NCBI RefSeq assembly: GCF_009601165.1
Contig: NZ_WIRE01000001.1
Coordinates: 1,612,001 to 1,676,000 of the forward strand
From: Alcanivorax sediminis
GTDB lineage: Bacteria > Pseudomonadota > Gammaproteobacteria > Pseudomonadales > Alcanivoracaceae
Reading direction: 5' to 3'
DNA length: 64,000 nucleotides
Part shown: positions 28,129-36,882 of the stretch, piece after piece
How the letters are laid out: every line of letters begins with the position of its first letter
How positions within the stretch are numbered: the stretch's first letter is position 1
Translations under genes and position numbers: made by a program
The notes under the pieces: model-generated
What the model saw: the letters and a program-made list of their open reading frames with translations, nothing else
What the model was told of the DNA's origin: nothing
The model's database searches: none

Positions 28129-29412
28129 ATGAAAAAAACGCTGGATAGAAAGACGTTGGATGGAAAGAAATTGGCTGCGGGTCTGGCGGCGGCCACCTGT
28201 TCCCTGTTGGGGCAGCCGGTGATGGCCCAGGATACCGACGATGCCTGGCAATTTGATTCTGCGGTGCTGTATTACAGCGAGCAGGATCGGGTCACTGCCG
28301 TGGAGCCGGTGGTACGTGGCAAGAAGCAGTTTCAGGATGAAAGCGAACTGGAACTGAAGCTGACGCTGGATACCCTGACCGGGGCCTCTCACAATGGCGC
28401 AATTACCTCTGACAAGCCGCAGACGTTTACCTCGCCTTCCGGTGGCAGCACCTATGAGGTGACCAATGAGGTGCCGCTGGATGATGCTTTCAAGGACACT
28501 CGTGTGGCGGCCAACATGCAGTACACCCGCCCGTTTACCCGCACCTTGCGCTGGACAGGTGGCCTGAATTTTTCCAATGAATATGACTTCACTTCGCTGG
28601 GGCTGAACGCAGGCCTGTTGTGGGACCTGAACAACAAGAACACCACCCTGACGTTTGGTCTGGCCCATGAAGCGGACACCATTGATCCGGTGGGTGGCGC
28701 CCCTGTTGGCCTGACCTTCCAGACTGAGGAAGACAAGACGGACGGCACCGAAGACCGTTCCATCAATGACTTCCTGTTCGGTGTCACCCAGGTGATCAAC
28801 CGTCGCTGGATCATGCAGTTCAACTACAACCTGTCGGTTTCTGATGGCTACCACACCGACCCCTACAAGGTGGTCACGGTGGTGGATGCCAATGGCGATC
28901 CGCTGGAAGCGGAGAGTTTCGGTGCGACCGATATCGGTGCGGGTGATGCGCAGATTTTCGAGTTGCGTCCGGATTCCCGTACCAAGAACGCGATTTACTG
29001 GGAAAACCGTTATCACTTCAATCGTGATGTGCTGGCGGTGGGTTATCGCTTCATGTCCGATGACTGGGGTATCTCGTCTCACACGGTGGATGTGAAGTAT
29101 CGCTCTCAGTTCGACAATGGCTGGTATTTGCAACCTCATGTGCGCTGGTACGACCAGGGTGAGGCTGACTTCTACAGGGAATCCATTACTGCTGCCGAGC
29201 TCACCGATTTGCAGAACAGCGAAAGTGAAGTGTCTGCGGATTACCGGCTGGGGAATCTCACCGATACCACCTATGGTTTCAAGGTGGGTAAGGAGTGGGA
29301 CAACAACCAGCAGCTGAGTTTGCGGGTAGAAAGCTTCACTCAGAGCGGTGACAGTGATGCCTCTGAGCTGGATGCACTCATCACGCAGGTCGGGTATACC
29401 TTCTATTGGTAG
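28129..29412 (+). CDS. DUF3570 family outer-membrane protein
   Basis: A 427-residue secreted protein: the N-terminus is long for a signal (MKKTLDRKTLDGKKLAAGLA, cleavage near VMAQD), followed by alternating beta-strand-like segments. It ends in an aromatic residue (QVGYTFYW), as outer-membrane barrels do. It matches DUF3570. GAGGA precedes the ATG at 28129; the ORF extends upstream only through the DUF4266 gene. Function unknown; possibly an export or anchoring barrel for the DUF4266 product. Confidence 0.82.
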   Translation: MKKTLDRKTLDGKKLAAGLAAATCSLLGQPVMAQDTDDAWQFDSAVLYYSEQDRVTAVEPVVRGKKQFQDESELELKLTLDTLTGASHNGAITSDKPQTFTSPSGGSTYEVTNEVPLDDAFKDTRVAANMQYTRPFTRTLRWTGGLNFSNEYDFTSLGLNAGLLWDLNNKNTTLTFGLAHEADTIDPVGGAPVGLTFQTEEDKTDGTEDRSINDFLFGVTQVINRRWIMQFNYNLSVSDGYHTDPYKVVTVVDANGDPLEAESFGATDIGAGDAQIFELRPDSRTKNAIYWENRYHFNRDVLAVGYRFMSDDWGISSHTVDVKYRSQFDNGWYLQPHVRWYDQGEADFYRESITAAELTDLQNSESEVSADYRLGNLTDTTYGFKVGKEWDNNQQLSLRVESFTQSGDSDASELDALITQVGYTFYW

Positions 29413-29431
29413 CCGATATGATGGAGCCTGA

Positions 29432-30352
29432 ATGAAACAGGGCGCAGCGAAACAGGGTCTGGACATTGCCCTTGAGCAGGATGGCCCCCTTTGGCGGGGG
29501 CGTTTCACTGCCATGGCCAGTCCCTGCGAGTGTCTGGTTCGGGGTGTGAGTGCGCGTGAGGCCCGACAATTGGCAGAAACGGTGGCCGAAGAGGCCTGGC
29601 GGGTTGAGCATAAATACTCCCGTTACCGCGATGACAACCTGATTGCGGCGATCAATGCGGGGGACGAACGCTGGGTCAGCCTGGACGATGAAACGGCTCG
29701 GCTGCTGGATTTTGCCGATCAGTGCTGGCAGCTCAGTGAAGGGGCCTTTGATATCACCTCCGGTGTATTGCGTCGCGTCTGGCGTTTTGATGGCTCTGAC
29801 CGGGTTCCCGAACCGGAACAGGTGGCGGCGTTGCTGCCGCTGGTGGGATGGGACAAGGTCGAGCGTCAGGCTGGCCAGATACGTCTTCAGAAAGGTATGG
29901 AGCTGGATCTCGGTGGCATCGGCAAGGAGTACGCCGTGGACAGTGCGTTTCAGCTGGCTGGCAAACTCACCGATGCGGACCTGCTGGTGAATTTCGGCGG
30001 TGATCTGGTGGCGCGGGCTGCCAGTAACCCCTGGCAGGTCGGCATGGAAGGCACCGCCAGACCCATGGCGGGTCAGCTGCAGTTCACCTCCGGTGCTCTG
30101 GCCACCAGTGGTGACCGTCGTCGTTATTTGCTGCGCGATGGCATCCGCTACAGTCATGTGCTGGATCCGCGCAGCGGCTGGCCGGTAACGGATGCTCCAA
30201 GGGCGGTCACTGTGTTCGGCCAGCAATGTACCCAGGCAGGGCTGTTGTCTACGCTTGCCCTGCTCCAGGGCCGTGAGGCTGAAGCCCTGCTCAGGGAAGC
30301 GGGCGTGCAATACTGGATTCAGTGGGGGGATGATGCGCCTGTTACTGGTTGA
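29432..30352 (+). CDS. apbE: FAD:protein FMN transferase
   Basis: ApbE family enzyme (306 residues) that attaches FMN from FAD to Thr/Ser of target proteins. Family blocks are present: FTAMASPCECLV (variant of the MGT motif), VEHKYSRYRDDN, GAFDITSGVL, ELDLGGIGKEYAVD, GALATSGDRRRY and YSHVLDPRSGWPV. No signal peptide or lipobox is seen, so it should act in the cytoplasm, unlike many ApbE proteins. The target is not obvious: no FMN-binding-domain gene is in the window, which makes the DUF4266/DUF3570 neighbours candidates. Confidence 0.93.
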   Translation: MKQGAAKQGLDIALEQDGPLWRGRFTAMASPCECLVRGVSAREARQLAETVAEEAWRVEHKYSRYRDDNLIAAINAGDERWVSLDDETARLLDFADQCWQLSEGAFDITSGVLRRVWRFDGSDRVPEPEQVAALLPLVGWDKVERQAGQIRLQKGMELDLGGIGKEYAVDSAFQLAGKLTDADLLVNFGGDLVARAASNPWQVGMEGTARPMAGQLQFTSGALATSGDRRRYLLRDGIRYSHVLDPRSGWPVTDAPRAVTVFGQQCTQAGLLSTLALLQGREAEALLREAGVQYWIQWGDDAPVTG

Positions 30353-30998
30353 AGATGATGCCCTGCTGGCGGATGGCCTGCAGAGAGCGCTTCGTGCGGA
30401 AGGCTATACGGTCGATCACATCGACCGGGGCGATCTGGTCATGCCTGCGCTGGAACAGGGTGGTTTTGAGCTGGTGCTGCTGGACCTGGGCCTGCCAGGG
30501 CTGGATGGTATGGCTGTACTGAAACGGCTTCGCCAGCAGGATAAACAAATTCCCGTCATTATCATCAGCGCCCGTGACGCGCTGGATGACCGTATTGAAG
30601 GGCTGGACTGTGGCGCAGATGATTATCTGGTCAAACCCTTCTCCGCCGTCGAATTAATTGCCCGTATTCGTGCTCGCCTGCGACGCCGCGAAACGCCCGG
30701 CAGTGAAACCCTGCAGATTGCGGATCTGGAAATTGATCCGGAGCGCTTCACTGTCACCCGTGGTGGCCAACCGGTGAGTCTCTCGCGCCGGGAAATGAGC
30801 GTGCTGTTGCAACTCGTGCGTCATCGCGGGCGGGTACTGACCCGCGACCAACTTGAGCAGGGGCTGTACGGCTGGAATGAGGATGTGGAAAGCAATGCGC
30901 TTGAGGTCCATATCCACCACCTCAGGAAAAAGCTTGGCAGCACCCTGATTCGTACCGTGCGCGGGGTGGGTTACAGCCTTGGGGGAGGGCAGGAATGA
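30333..30998 (+). CDS. OmpR-family response regulator (PmrA/QseB class)
   Basis: A 221-residue two-domain regulator. The receiver has the acidic pair VEDD, phospho-acceptor Asp51 in LVLLDLGLPGLDG and Lys in YLVKPFSA. The winged-helix DNA-binding domain ends with NALEVHIHHLRKKLG and IRTVRGVGYSL. It overlaps apbE by 20 nt and the kinase by 4 nt. ATG 30330 is an alternative start. Likely binds the CTTAAG repeat at 27390. Confidence 0.94.
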   Translation: MRLLLVEDDALLADGLQRALRAEGYTVDHIDRGDLVMPALEQGGFELVLLDLGLPGLDGMAVLKRLRQQDKQIPVIIISARDALDDRIEGLDCGADDYLVKPFSAVELIARIRARLRRRETPGSETLQIADLEIDPERFTVTRGGQPVSLSRREMSVLLQLVRHRGRVLTRDQLEQGLYGWNEDVESNALEVHIHHLRKKLGSTLIRTVRGVGYSLGGGQE

Positions 30999-32329
30999 CC
31001 TTTTCCATCCGTCGTTTTCTGGTTGCAGCAATCCTGATGGTCATCATCGGTGGCGGTTTATTGCTGGCCTTCCTTACCTACCGCACCATCTATCATGAAC
31101 TGGATGAGCAGTACGATGCGGAGCTGGTCCAGAGCGCTCATCTGCTCGCCGGTTTCTGGCAGGATGGTCATCCGCCGGAGGCTTCCCTGTCTGTGCTGGA
31201 CAACCAGGAGTCCCGCTACCTGCGCTACTTCATTTATCAATTGTGGCAGGACGGCGAGCTGGTGTCGGCCAGCGAGGGGTTCCCTGATACGCCGTTGGTG
31301 GCGCTCAACGATCAGCCTCATTATGAGGAAGCCCGTGGTTGGCATGCCTACTCCTTGCCGCTTTCCAACCGTCGCTGGCTGATCCTTGCCGAGAGTGATT
31401 ACGCCCGGCATTCCATGGTGAAGAATGTGGCGGGTTCATTGTTGGCGCCTTACCTGATCAGTGTTCCTTTCATAATGCTTCTGGTCTGGATGGCGATTCG
31501 TCTTGGGTTGTCACCGTTGTCCGATCTGGTGAGTTCGCTTAGTCGGCGCTCGCCGGATAACCTCAAGCCGCTCACCGATGGCCGGCGGGTCCGTGAGCTG
31601 GAGCCGGTGAAGAACGCGATTAATGAATTGCTGCAGCGGCTGGAAGCCGGTATTGACCGTGAAAAACGGTTTACCGCGGATGCGGCCCATGAATTGCGTA
31701 CGCTGTTGATGGTGTTGCGTCTCCATGCCGATAACGCCCTCTCCCTTTCCGACCCGCGACAGCGGGATGAGTCTCTGCAGAAGTTGCAGGAGGCAGTAGG
31801 CCGTGCCGAACGCATGCTGGAACAGTTGTTGGTGCTGGCACGACTGGATCCTGCCAGAGGCACACCGGAGCATGGTGCCCGTGCTGACATCCTGCGGGTG
31901 GCGCGCGATACGCTGGCCTCTCTGGTGCCGCTGGGCGATCGGTTCAAACAGCAGCTGGAGTTGCGTCTGGAAGCACCCTTGTGGGCGGATATTCCCGAGG
32001 AGGCTTTGCAATTGGTATTGCGTAATCTGGTCGATAACGCCTGTCGTTACGCGACGCCGGGCGTGATCAGCGTGGATGCAGAGCTGCGGGGAGACCAGGT
32101 CTGCATTGAGGTGAGCGATAGTGGTGAGGGGCTGGACGAGGAGCAATGGCAACGTTACTTCGAGCGCTTCAGCCGGGGGCAGTCAGATACCGAGGGCGCC
32201 GGCCTCGGATTGTCCATCGTCAATGGCGTTTTGTCCCTGTATGGCGGCAGCCTGACTTACCGTAAACGGTGTGCGCAGAGTCCCGCAGCTGCTATCGTGT
32301 TACTCCCCGCTGCTCACCAGGAGGTATAG
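30995..32329 (+). CDS. Sensor histidine kinase, QseC/PmrB-like
   Basis: A 444-residue kinase with two membrane helices (about 8-28 and 150-170) around a periplasmic sensor, a HAMP-like linker, a HisKA domain with FTADAAHELRTLLMVLRL (His231) and an ATPase domain with NLVDNACRYA, VSDSGEGL and GAGLGLSIVNGVLSLYGG. The residue after HELRT is Leu instead of the usual Pro, next to the phosphorylated His; such changes can alter phosphatase activity. The ATPase domain looks intact. The ligand is unknown. Confidence 0.93.
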   Translation: MTFSIRRFLVAAILMVIIGGGLLLAFLTYRTIYHELDEQYDAELVQSAHLLAGFWQDGHPPEASLSVLDNQESRYLRYFIYQLWQDGELVSASEGFPDTPLVALNDQPHYEEARGWHAYSLPLSNRRWLILAESDYARHSMVKNVAGSLLAPYLISVPFIMLLVWMAIRLGLSPLSDLVSSLSRRSPDNLKPLTDGRRVRELEPVKNAINELLQRLEAGIDREKRFTADAAHELRTLLMVLRLHADNALSLSDPRQRDESLQKLQEAVGRAERMLEQLLVLARLDPARGTPEHGARADILRVARDTLASLVPLGDRFKQQLELRLEAPLWADIPEEALQLVLRNLVDNACRYATPGVISVDAELRGDQVCIEVSDSGEGLDEEQWQRYFERFSRGQSDTEGAGLGLSIVNGVLSLYGGSLTYRKRCAQSPAAAIVLLPAAHQEV

Positions 32330-32357
32330 TAGCGGTTCGTCGATCTTGGGAGTGATC

Positions 32358-33365
32358 ATGACTAACGATAAATTCAGCGAACGGGTCGGGGACGCCATGC
32401 TGGATCCGCGTAATAACCGCATCTGGAAAGGCCTGCTCTGGTTGCTGGCGTTGCTACTGGTGGTGGACGTGCTGTTCAGCTGGTACTGGAGCCAGGAACC
32501 GGATTTGCGTCCAGTGTCCGCCCGGCCGGATGCCGTGGTGGGGGAAACCACCGCCCGCGAACTGATCTTTGTGGCCGACACTCTGCTGGACAAGCCCGGT
32601 GGTTATCTCAGCAATGATGTTCTGCCCCATCGCCTGTGGCTGGATAACATGCCCAACTGGGAATATGGCGTGCTGGTGCAGCTGCGTGACTTCACCCGGG
32701 TATTGCGCCGGGACATGAGCCGCTCCCAGTCCCAGAGTCAGGAAGACAAGGATTTGGCGATTGCCGAGCCGCAGTTCAACTTTGATGCCAAGAGCTGGGC
32801 CATGCCGGCCACTGAGAGTGAGTATCGTCGTGGTATCAAGGCGCTGCAGCGTTATCTGGATCGTCTCACTGACGCCAACGAAAATGATGGCCAGTTCTAT
32901 GCCCGTGCGGACAACCTCAACTACTGGCTCAATGAAGTACAGAACCGCCTCGGCTCGCTCAGCCTAAAGCTCAGCCAGAGTGTGGGCCGTAGTCAGCTGA
33001 ATGTGGACAAGGACGGCGCGCTGGCGGTGGCCAAGGCCACTGAAGATGAGGACTTCGTCAAAACCCCCTGGTTGAAAATCGATGACGCCTTCTTTGAAGC
33101 GCGTGGCGCCACCTGGGCCCTGACCCAACTGATGCGTGCGGCCGAAGTGGACTTCGCCGAAGTACTGCGCAAGAAGAACGCCACCGTCAGCTTCCGCCAG
33201 ATGGTGCGCGAACTGGAAGCGACCCAGGAAACCGTGTGGAGCCCGATGATTCTCAACGGTGATGGCTTCGGCATGCTGGCGAACCACTCGCTGGTCATGG
33301 CCAACTATGTTTCACGGGCCAATGCCGCCCTGATTGATCTGCGCAAGCTTTTGGTGGAAGGGTGA
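32358..33365 (+). CDS. DUF2333 family membrane protein
   Basis: A 335-residue protein with one N-terminal membrane helix (about 22-42, GLLWLLALLLVVDVLFSWYW) and a soluble, probably periplasmic domain (QEPDLRPVSA, GYLSNDVLPHRLWLDNMPNWEYG). It matches DUF2333, a conserved gammaproteobacterial family of unknown function. GGGAG lies 5 nt before the ATG at 32358. It follows the two-component genes on the same strand by only 28 nt but starts with its own good ribosome site, so operon membership is uncertain. Confidence 0.85.
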   Translation: MTNDKFSERVGDAMLDPRNNRIWKGLLWLLALLLVVDVLFSWYWSQEPDLRPVSARPDAVVGETTARELIFVADTLLDKPGGYLSNDVLPHRLWLDNMPNWEYGVLVQLRDFTRVLRRDMSRSQSQSQEDKDLAIAEPQFNFDAKSWAMPATESEYRRGIKALQRYLDRLTDANENDGQFYARADNLNYWLNEVQNRLGSLSLKLSQSVGRSQLNVDKDGALAVAKATEDEDFVKTPWLKIDDAFFEARGATWALTQLMRAAEVDFAEVLRKKNATVSFRQMVRELEATQETVWSPMILNGDGFGMLANHSLVMANYVSRANAALIDLRKLLVEG

Positions 33366-33371
33366 GAGAGC

Positions 33372-33538
33372 AGTTAACAGTTAACAGTGAATAGTTAACA
33401 GCGTCGCGAGCCAAGTTTTATAAGGTTTGAAACGAAAGAGGCCGCGCCCAGGGGTTGGGCGCGGCCTCTTTGTTTCGGAAAACAGCAGGCGCTGGACGCG
33501 CAACTGTTCACTATTCACTGTTAACTGTTCACTAAACT
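33372..33538. repeat. Module A3: inverted AGTTAAC-type heptamers
   Basis: Left: AGTTAAC, AGTTAAC, AGTGAAT, AGTTAAC (33372-33399) then AGCGTCG. Right: CTGTTCA, CTATTCA, CTGTTAA, CTGTTCA (33504-33531) then CTAAACT, ending at the stop codon of the convergent hydrolase gene. A bidirectional terminator is centred between them. This is the simplest copy of the module: two four-unit arms and one hairpin. Confidence 0.85.
33431..33476. terminator. Bidirectional terminator inside module A3
   Basis: AAAGAGGCCGCGCCCA (33435-33450) pairs perfectly with TGGGCGCGGCCTCTTT (33456-33471), loop GGGGT, with CGAAA/TTTCG ends. It separates the convergent DUF2333 and hydrolase genes. Confidence 0.9.
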
Positions 33539-34401
33539 CACGCCGCGTTCTTTCCCTTCGGCACAGGCAGCGACTTGCGCCATTCCTCGATCAACGCGCT
33601 GTTATCGTCGTCCCAGGGGTGGAAGCCGGGTTTCAGGTAGGTGAACCAATCTGGAATGATGCTGCTGATCATGCCCCGGTAGCCAAACCCTTTCCACAGC
33701 CCCTTCGCCAGGGTAAGCGGTTTTTTGTGCACGTTGTCGCGTTTCAGCATTTGCCAGGTGAAGTAGCTGGAAAAGCCAATCAAGTAGGCTGTGCTGGACA
33801 GGAACAGGCGCTGACGCTCGAGATAGGTGCCGCCCGCATCCTTGTAAAGGTCATAGGCCACCGCCTTGTGCTCGGTTTCTTCAATGGCATGCCATACCCA
33901 CAGGTTACGAACAGCCGGGTCCATTTTGTTGATGAGATCCGGGCGACGCAGGATGGCGTCGGCGAGGATGGCGGTGAAGTGTTCCAGCCCGGCCGTGGCA
34001 GCTAACTGCTGGCGTTTGCTCAGGTAGTGGCGGGCCCCGTTCAGCAGTTTGTTGGTCACCGCCAGGGCATGCTTGACGATATCGTCGTATTTGCCTTCGG
34101 CAATCAGGTCATTAAAAGCCTGATGTTCAAGGGAGTGCATGGCTTCCTGGCCGATAAAGCCGGAGATGTCTTTCTGCCGCTCGGGGTCATCCACCTGATC
34201 GCGCAGAGCGCGCACGGAATCCACAAAGAAGCGTTCACCGTCTGGAAAAGTCAGTGACAGAATATTGAGCAGGTGGGTCAGGACCGGATCGTTATCGAAC
34301 CAGTAGTCATCGTGCTGGATGCCATCGAAGGAAAAGCCCATCCTGCGCGGAATAATCGGTACCACGGGTGTGCTTTTGTTTTTCTTCAGTGAAAGTTTCA
34401 T
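33538..34401 (-). CDS. PF10118-type metal-dependent hydrolase
   Basis: A 287-residue protein of the predicted metal-dependent hydrolase family PF10118 (COG3687). Carboxylate/histidine blocks typical of a helical metal-binding core are visible: GQEAMHSLEHQAFND, GLEHFTAILADAIL and WHAIEETEHKAVAYDLY. A hydrophobic stretch near 205-225 (FLSSTAYLIGFSSYF) suggests membrane association. AGGAGA fixes ATG 34401. It is divergent from an AraC regulator that probably controls it. Function unproven; the His/Glu pattern also resembles ferritin-like di-iron proteins. Confidence 0.82.
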   Translation of the reverse strand: MKLSLKKNKSTPVVPIIPRRMGFSFDGIQHDDYWFDNDPVLTHLLNILSLTFPDGERFFVDSVRALRDQVDDPERQKDISGFIGQEAMHSLEHQAFNDLIAEGKYDDIVKHALAVTNKLLNGARHYLSKRQQLAATAGLEHFTAILADAILRRPDLINKMDPAVRNLWVWHAIEETEHKAVAYDLYKDAGGTYLERQRLFLSSTAYLIGFSSYFTWQMLKRDNVHKKPLTLAKGLWKGFGYRGMISSIIPDWFTYLKPGFHPWDDDNSALIEEWRKSLPVPKGKNAA

Positions 34402-34492
34402 GTTGTCTCCTGCCATGAATACTCAACCCTGAATCCAGATGGTTTCAGCAAATGGCTCATAAAGCATTGCTGGCCTATGGATTGAAGATTGA

Positions 34493-34510
34493 TGACATTG
34501 TTCAATGACA
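34493..34510. promoter_or_regulatory. Palindrome in the hydrolase/AraC divergent spacer
   Basis: TGACATTG-TT-CAATGACA, an 8-2-8 inverted repeat with one mismatch per arm, about 52 bp before the AraC start and 92 bp before the hydrolase start. A plausible operator, not a known consensus. Confidence 0.35.
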
Positions 34511-34561
34511 ACTACTATGCGGTGTCTTGCATTCAAGGGTCTTGTCGTGGAGGGCCAACAA

Positions 34562-35590
34562 ATGGTGAGTTCGGGCCGTCCCTGGGGAAATGCCGGTGTG
34601 CCGGGCATTTACGTGGTGTTGTTGTACGACCTGCTGGTCAATCTTGGGCTGGATGCGCCCGCGCTGCTGGCTGGACTGGGCGTCAGTCGTGACGAGTTGC
34701 TGGCGCCGGATCGGCGGGTCTCCATGTCGCTGGCTCAGACCGTGGCCGAGCGCGGCGTGGCCATGGTGGGCGCGCGAGGGCTGGGCTTTCGCTATGCCCG
34801 TGCCATGAGTATTACCTTGCATGGGCCCGTTGGCCTGCTTGCGCTGTCCAGTGCCAGTGCCCAGGATGCGCTGGCGGCAGCATGCCGTTTTCTCGGTCTG
34901 CGTGCTCCCTTTCTGGAAATTGAGCAGACTCGTCAGGGGGAAATGGCCCACCTGAAATTGCGTTCCACGGTGCCGCTGGGGGTGGCCCATGACTTTGTGA
35001 TTGAGGCCATGCTGGTGGGGCTGGCGTTCATGGTGGAGCAATTGCTGGAGGCGTTGCCTGACGGGGTGGAGATCCACCGCCGAGGACCGGCGCCGGATTA
35101 TCTGGATGCCCTGCAGCACGATGTGGGGGTGACGGTGCTGTTCGATCAGCCAGACGATGCGCTGGTGTTTCCCATGTCAGCCCTTGAAGCCCGGCCCCGG
35201 TTGGCGGATCCACAGGTGGCGGCTATTGCCCGTGAACAGTGCGAGATGCAGTTTCGCCAGTGGCGCACCGAGGGAGAGGGGGTGATGGCCGAGCGGATTC
35301 GGTCTGCTCTGCAGGACCGGCCAGCCCCGTTGCCATCGTTGGAAGCCATGGCCGACAAGCTGGCGGTGTCGGCGCGCACCCTGAAGCGCCACCTTCAACA
35401 GGCCGGTCTGAGCTACCGGCAATTGCAGGATGAAGAGCGCTATCGCCAGGCTCAGCGTCTGCTCGCGAGCCCGGAAAACAGCGTCAGTGAAGTGGCCTAC
35501 ACACTGGGGTATAGCGATGTGGCCAACTTCTCCAAGGCGTTCAAGCGCTGGAGTGGGCTGACGCCGAAGGGGTATCGGGAGCAGCATTAG
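34562..35590 (+). CDS. AraC-family transcription regulator
   Basis: A 342-residue AraC/XylS regulator. The N-terminal domain (about 15-215, GVPGIYVVLLYDLLVNLG onward) is of the arabinose-binding-type family seen in OruR and relatives. The C-terminal DNA-binding domain has LPSLEAMADKLAVSARTLKR and VSEVAYTLGYSDVANFSKAF, ending FKRWSGLTPKGYRE. GGAGGG 7 nt upstream supports ATG 34562. Divergent from the hydrolase gene, its likely target; effector unknown. Confidence 0.9.
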   Translation: MVSSGRPWGNAGVPGIYVVLLYDLLVNLGLDAPALLAGLGVSRDELLAPDRRVSMSLAQTVAERGVAMVGARGLGFRYARAMSITLHGPVGLLALSSASAQDALAAACRFLGLRAPFLEIEQTRQGEMAHLKLRSTVPLGVAHDFVIEAMLVGLAFMVEQLLEALPDGVEIHRRGPAPDYLDALQHDVGVTVLFDQPDDALVFPMSALEARPRLADPQVAAIAREQCEMQFRQWRTEGEGVMAERIRSALQDRPAPLPSLEAMADKLAVSARTLKRHLQQAGLSYRQLQDEERYRQAQRLLASPENSVSEVAYTLGYSDVANFSKAFKRWSGLTPKGYREQH

Positions 35591-35601
35591 CACTGCAGAA
35601 G

Positions 35602-35745
35602 CGAGTGACGAGTTTCGAGTTACGAAGATCAAAACCCTTCCGCAGAGAGGCGCTTTGGATTTTGCTTTTCGAAACTCGAAACTCGAAACTCGAAACTCGA
35701 AACTCGAAACTCGAAACTCGAAACTCGAAACTCGAAACTCGAAAC
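35602..35745. repeat. Module B4: eleven perfect TCGAAAC tandem repeats plus inverted left arm
   Basis: Left arm: CGAGTGA, CGAGTTT, CGAGTTA, CGAAGAT (35602-35629). Right arm: the heptamer TCGAAAC repeated eleven times without error from 35669 to 35745 (77 bp), then TCGCCAA. The other members of this family have three to five diverged units per arm, so this array looks recently expanded. It lies just after the AraC stop and before the terminator of ppa. Open frames through it only encode a repeated seven-residue pattern and are not genes. Confidence 0.9.
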
Positions 35746-35753
35746 TCGCCAAC

Positions 35754-35790
35754 AAAAAAGGCCGCGCCCGATGCCGGGCGCGGCCTTTTT
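35754..35790. terminator. Bidirectional terminator, AraC gene/ppa
   Basis: AAAAAAGGCCGCGCCCG (35754-35770) and CGGGCGCGGCCTTTTT (35775-35790), loop ATGC. Serves the convergent AraC and ppa genes. Confidence 0.92.
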
Positions 35791-35825
35791 ATAAACTGAC
35801 AGTCGCTTGCCAGTTGGCGGAAGTC

Positions 35826-36356
35826 TTACTTGTTCTCGAAAGCAGCAACAGACTTCAGGATCTCGGCTTTAGCAGCTTCAACGCCGTCCCAGCCATCTAC
35901 CTTCACCCACTTGCCCGCTTCGAGATCCTTGTAGTTCTCGAAGAAGTGCTTGATCTGGGCCAGCAGCAGCTCGGGCAGGTCGTTGATGTCCTGCACGTTG
36001 TCGTAGGACTTGGTCAGCTTGCTGTGCGGTACCGCAACCAGCTTGGCATCCTTACCGGCTTCGTCGGTCATGTTGAGGATGCCCACCGGGCGACAACGGA
36101 TCACGGAGCCAGGAACCACCGGGTAGGGGGTGACTACCAGAACGTCCAGCGGGTCGCCGTCTTCAGACAGGGTGTTGGGGATGTAGCCGTAGTTGGCCGG
36201 ATAGAACATGGGGGTCGCCATGAAGCGGTCCACGAAGATGGCGTGGCTGTCCTTGTCGATCTCGTACTTGATCGGGCTGGCATTGGCCGGGATCTCGATG
36301 GCCACGTAGATATCGTTAGGGACGTCTTTCCCGGCGGGAACCTTATCAAAATCCAT
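35826..36356 (-). CDS. ppa: Inorganic pyrophosphatase
   Basis: Soluble family I pyrophosphatase, 176 residues as usual. Metal- and PPi-binding residues lie in [28 protein letters not shown], the signature [11 protein letters not shown] (D-x-D-P-x-D-V) and [14 protein letters not shown] monocistronic gene with its own terminator. A probable PPi-dependent phosphofructokinase is encoded 4 kb away. Confidence 0.98.
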   Translation of the reverse strand: MDFDKVPAGKDVPNDIYVAIEIPANASPIKYEIDKDSHAIFVDRFMATPMFYPANYGYIPNTLSEDGDPLDVLVVTPYPVVPGSVIRCRPVGILNMTDEAGKDAKLVAVPHSKLTKSYDNVQDINDLPELLLAQIKHFFENYKDLEAGKWVKVDGWDGVEAAKAEILKSVAAFENK

Positions 36357-36516
36357 GGTCTGTCCTTCTCAACAGGGTTGGTGGTGGGCGCGGATTATAG
36401 CAACGGCAAGGCCTCGCGGCTAATGGGCGAAGGTCGAAGGGGCTTAAAGAATCGGAATAAGCTTATTCTGGAGGGAAAACGGCGCCCGGGCGGGCGCCGC
36501 GTATGCAATTTTTAAG

Positions 36517-36882
36517 CTATTGGGCTGCCTGCCAGGCCGGGTAGTTGCCCTCCAGCAGACGCACTTTCCTGAAACCGGCATCTTCCAATGCGGTTGCTGC
36601 GGCACTGGCACGGCGTCCGGAGACACAGTAGAGCACGATTTCGTCTTTTTTATACTGTTCGAGCATGTCCAGGTGGTGCTCAATATTTTTGGCCGGCACC
36701 ATGATGGCTCCGGGGATATGGCCCGCCAGAAACTCATCCTCATCCCGCACATCAATAATGATAGGGCTCTGCTGGCTCGACATTTCCTGCTTGAGTTGCT
36801 CGACGGTAATACTGTCTGCAGCCCATAACGGGGAGCTGAGACAGACAAATAACAGCGTCAATGTTGCAAGTAGCGCCTTCAT
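36517..36882 (-). CDS. Periplasmic rhodanese-like protein
   Basis: A single-domain rhodanese of 121 residues with a signal peptide (1-21, LSSPLWAADS). It has IIIDVRDEDEFLAGHIPGA and the active-site loop LYCVSGRRASAAA with the catalytic Cys (about 86). Such periplasmic rhodaneses transfer or sense sulfane sulfur. Its start overlaps the end of the next upstream small gene by 4 nt, so the two are co-translated. Confidence 0.92.
   Translation of the reverse strand: MKALLATLTLLFVCLSSPLWAADSITVEQLKQEMSSQQSPIIIDVRDEDEFLAGHIPGAIMVPAKNIEHHLDMLEQYKKDEIVLYCVSGRRASAAATALEDAGFRKVRLLEGNYPAWQAAQ

Noticed and set aside
35669..35745. CRISPR-like array
   Set aside because: Units are 7 bp without spacers and there are no cas genes; it is a simple tandem repeat.
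35655..36515. Open frame with repeated LETRNSK units
   Set aside because: The repeat peptide is only the translation of the TCGAAAC array, and the rest lies antisense to ppa.
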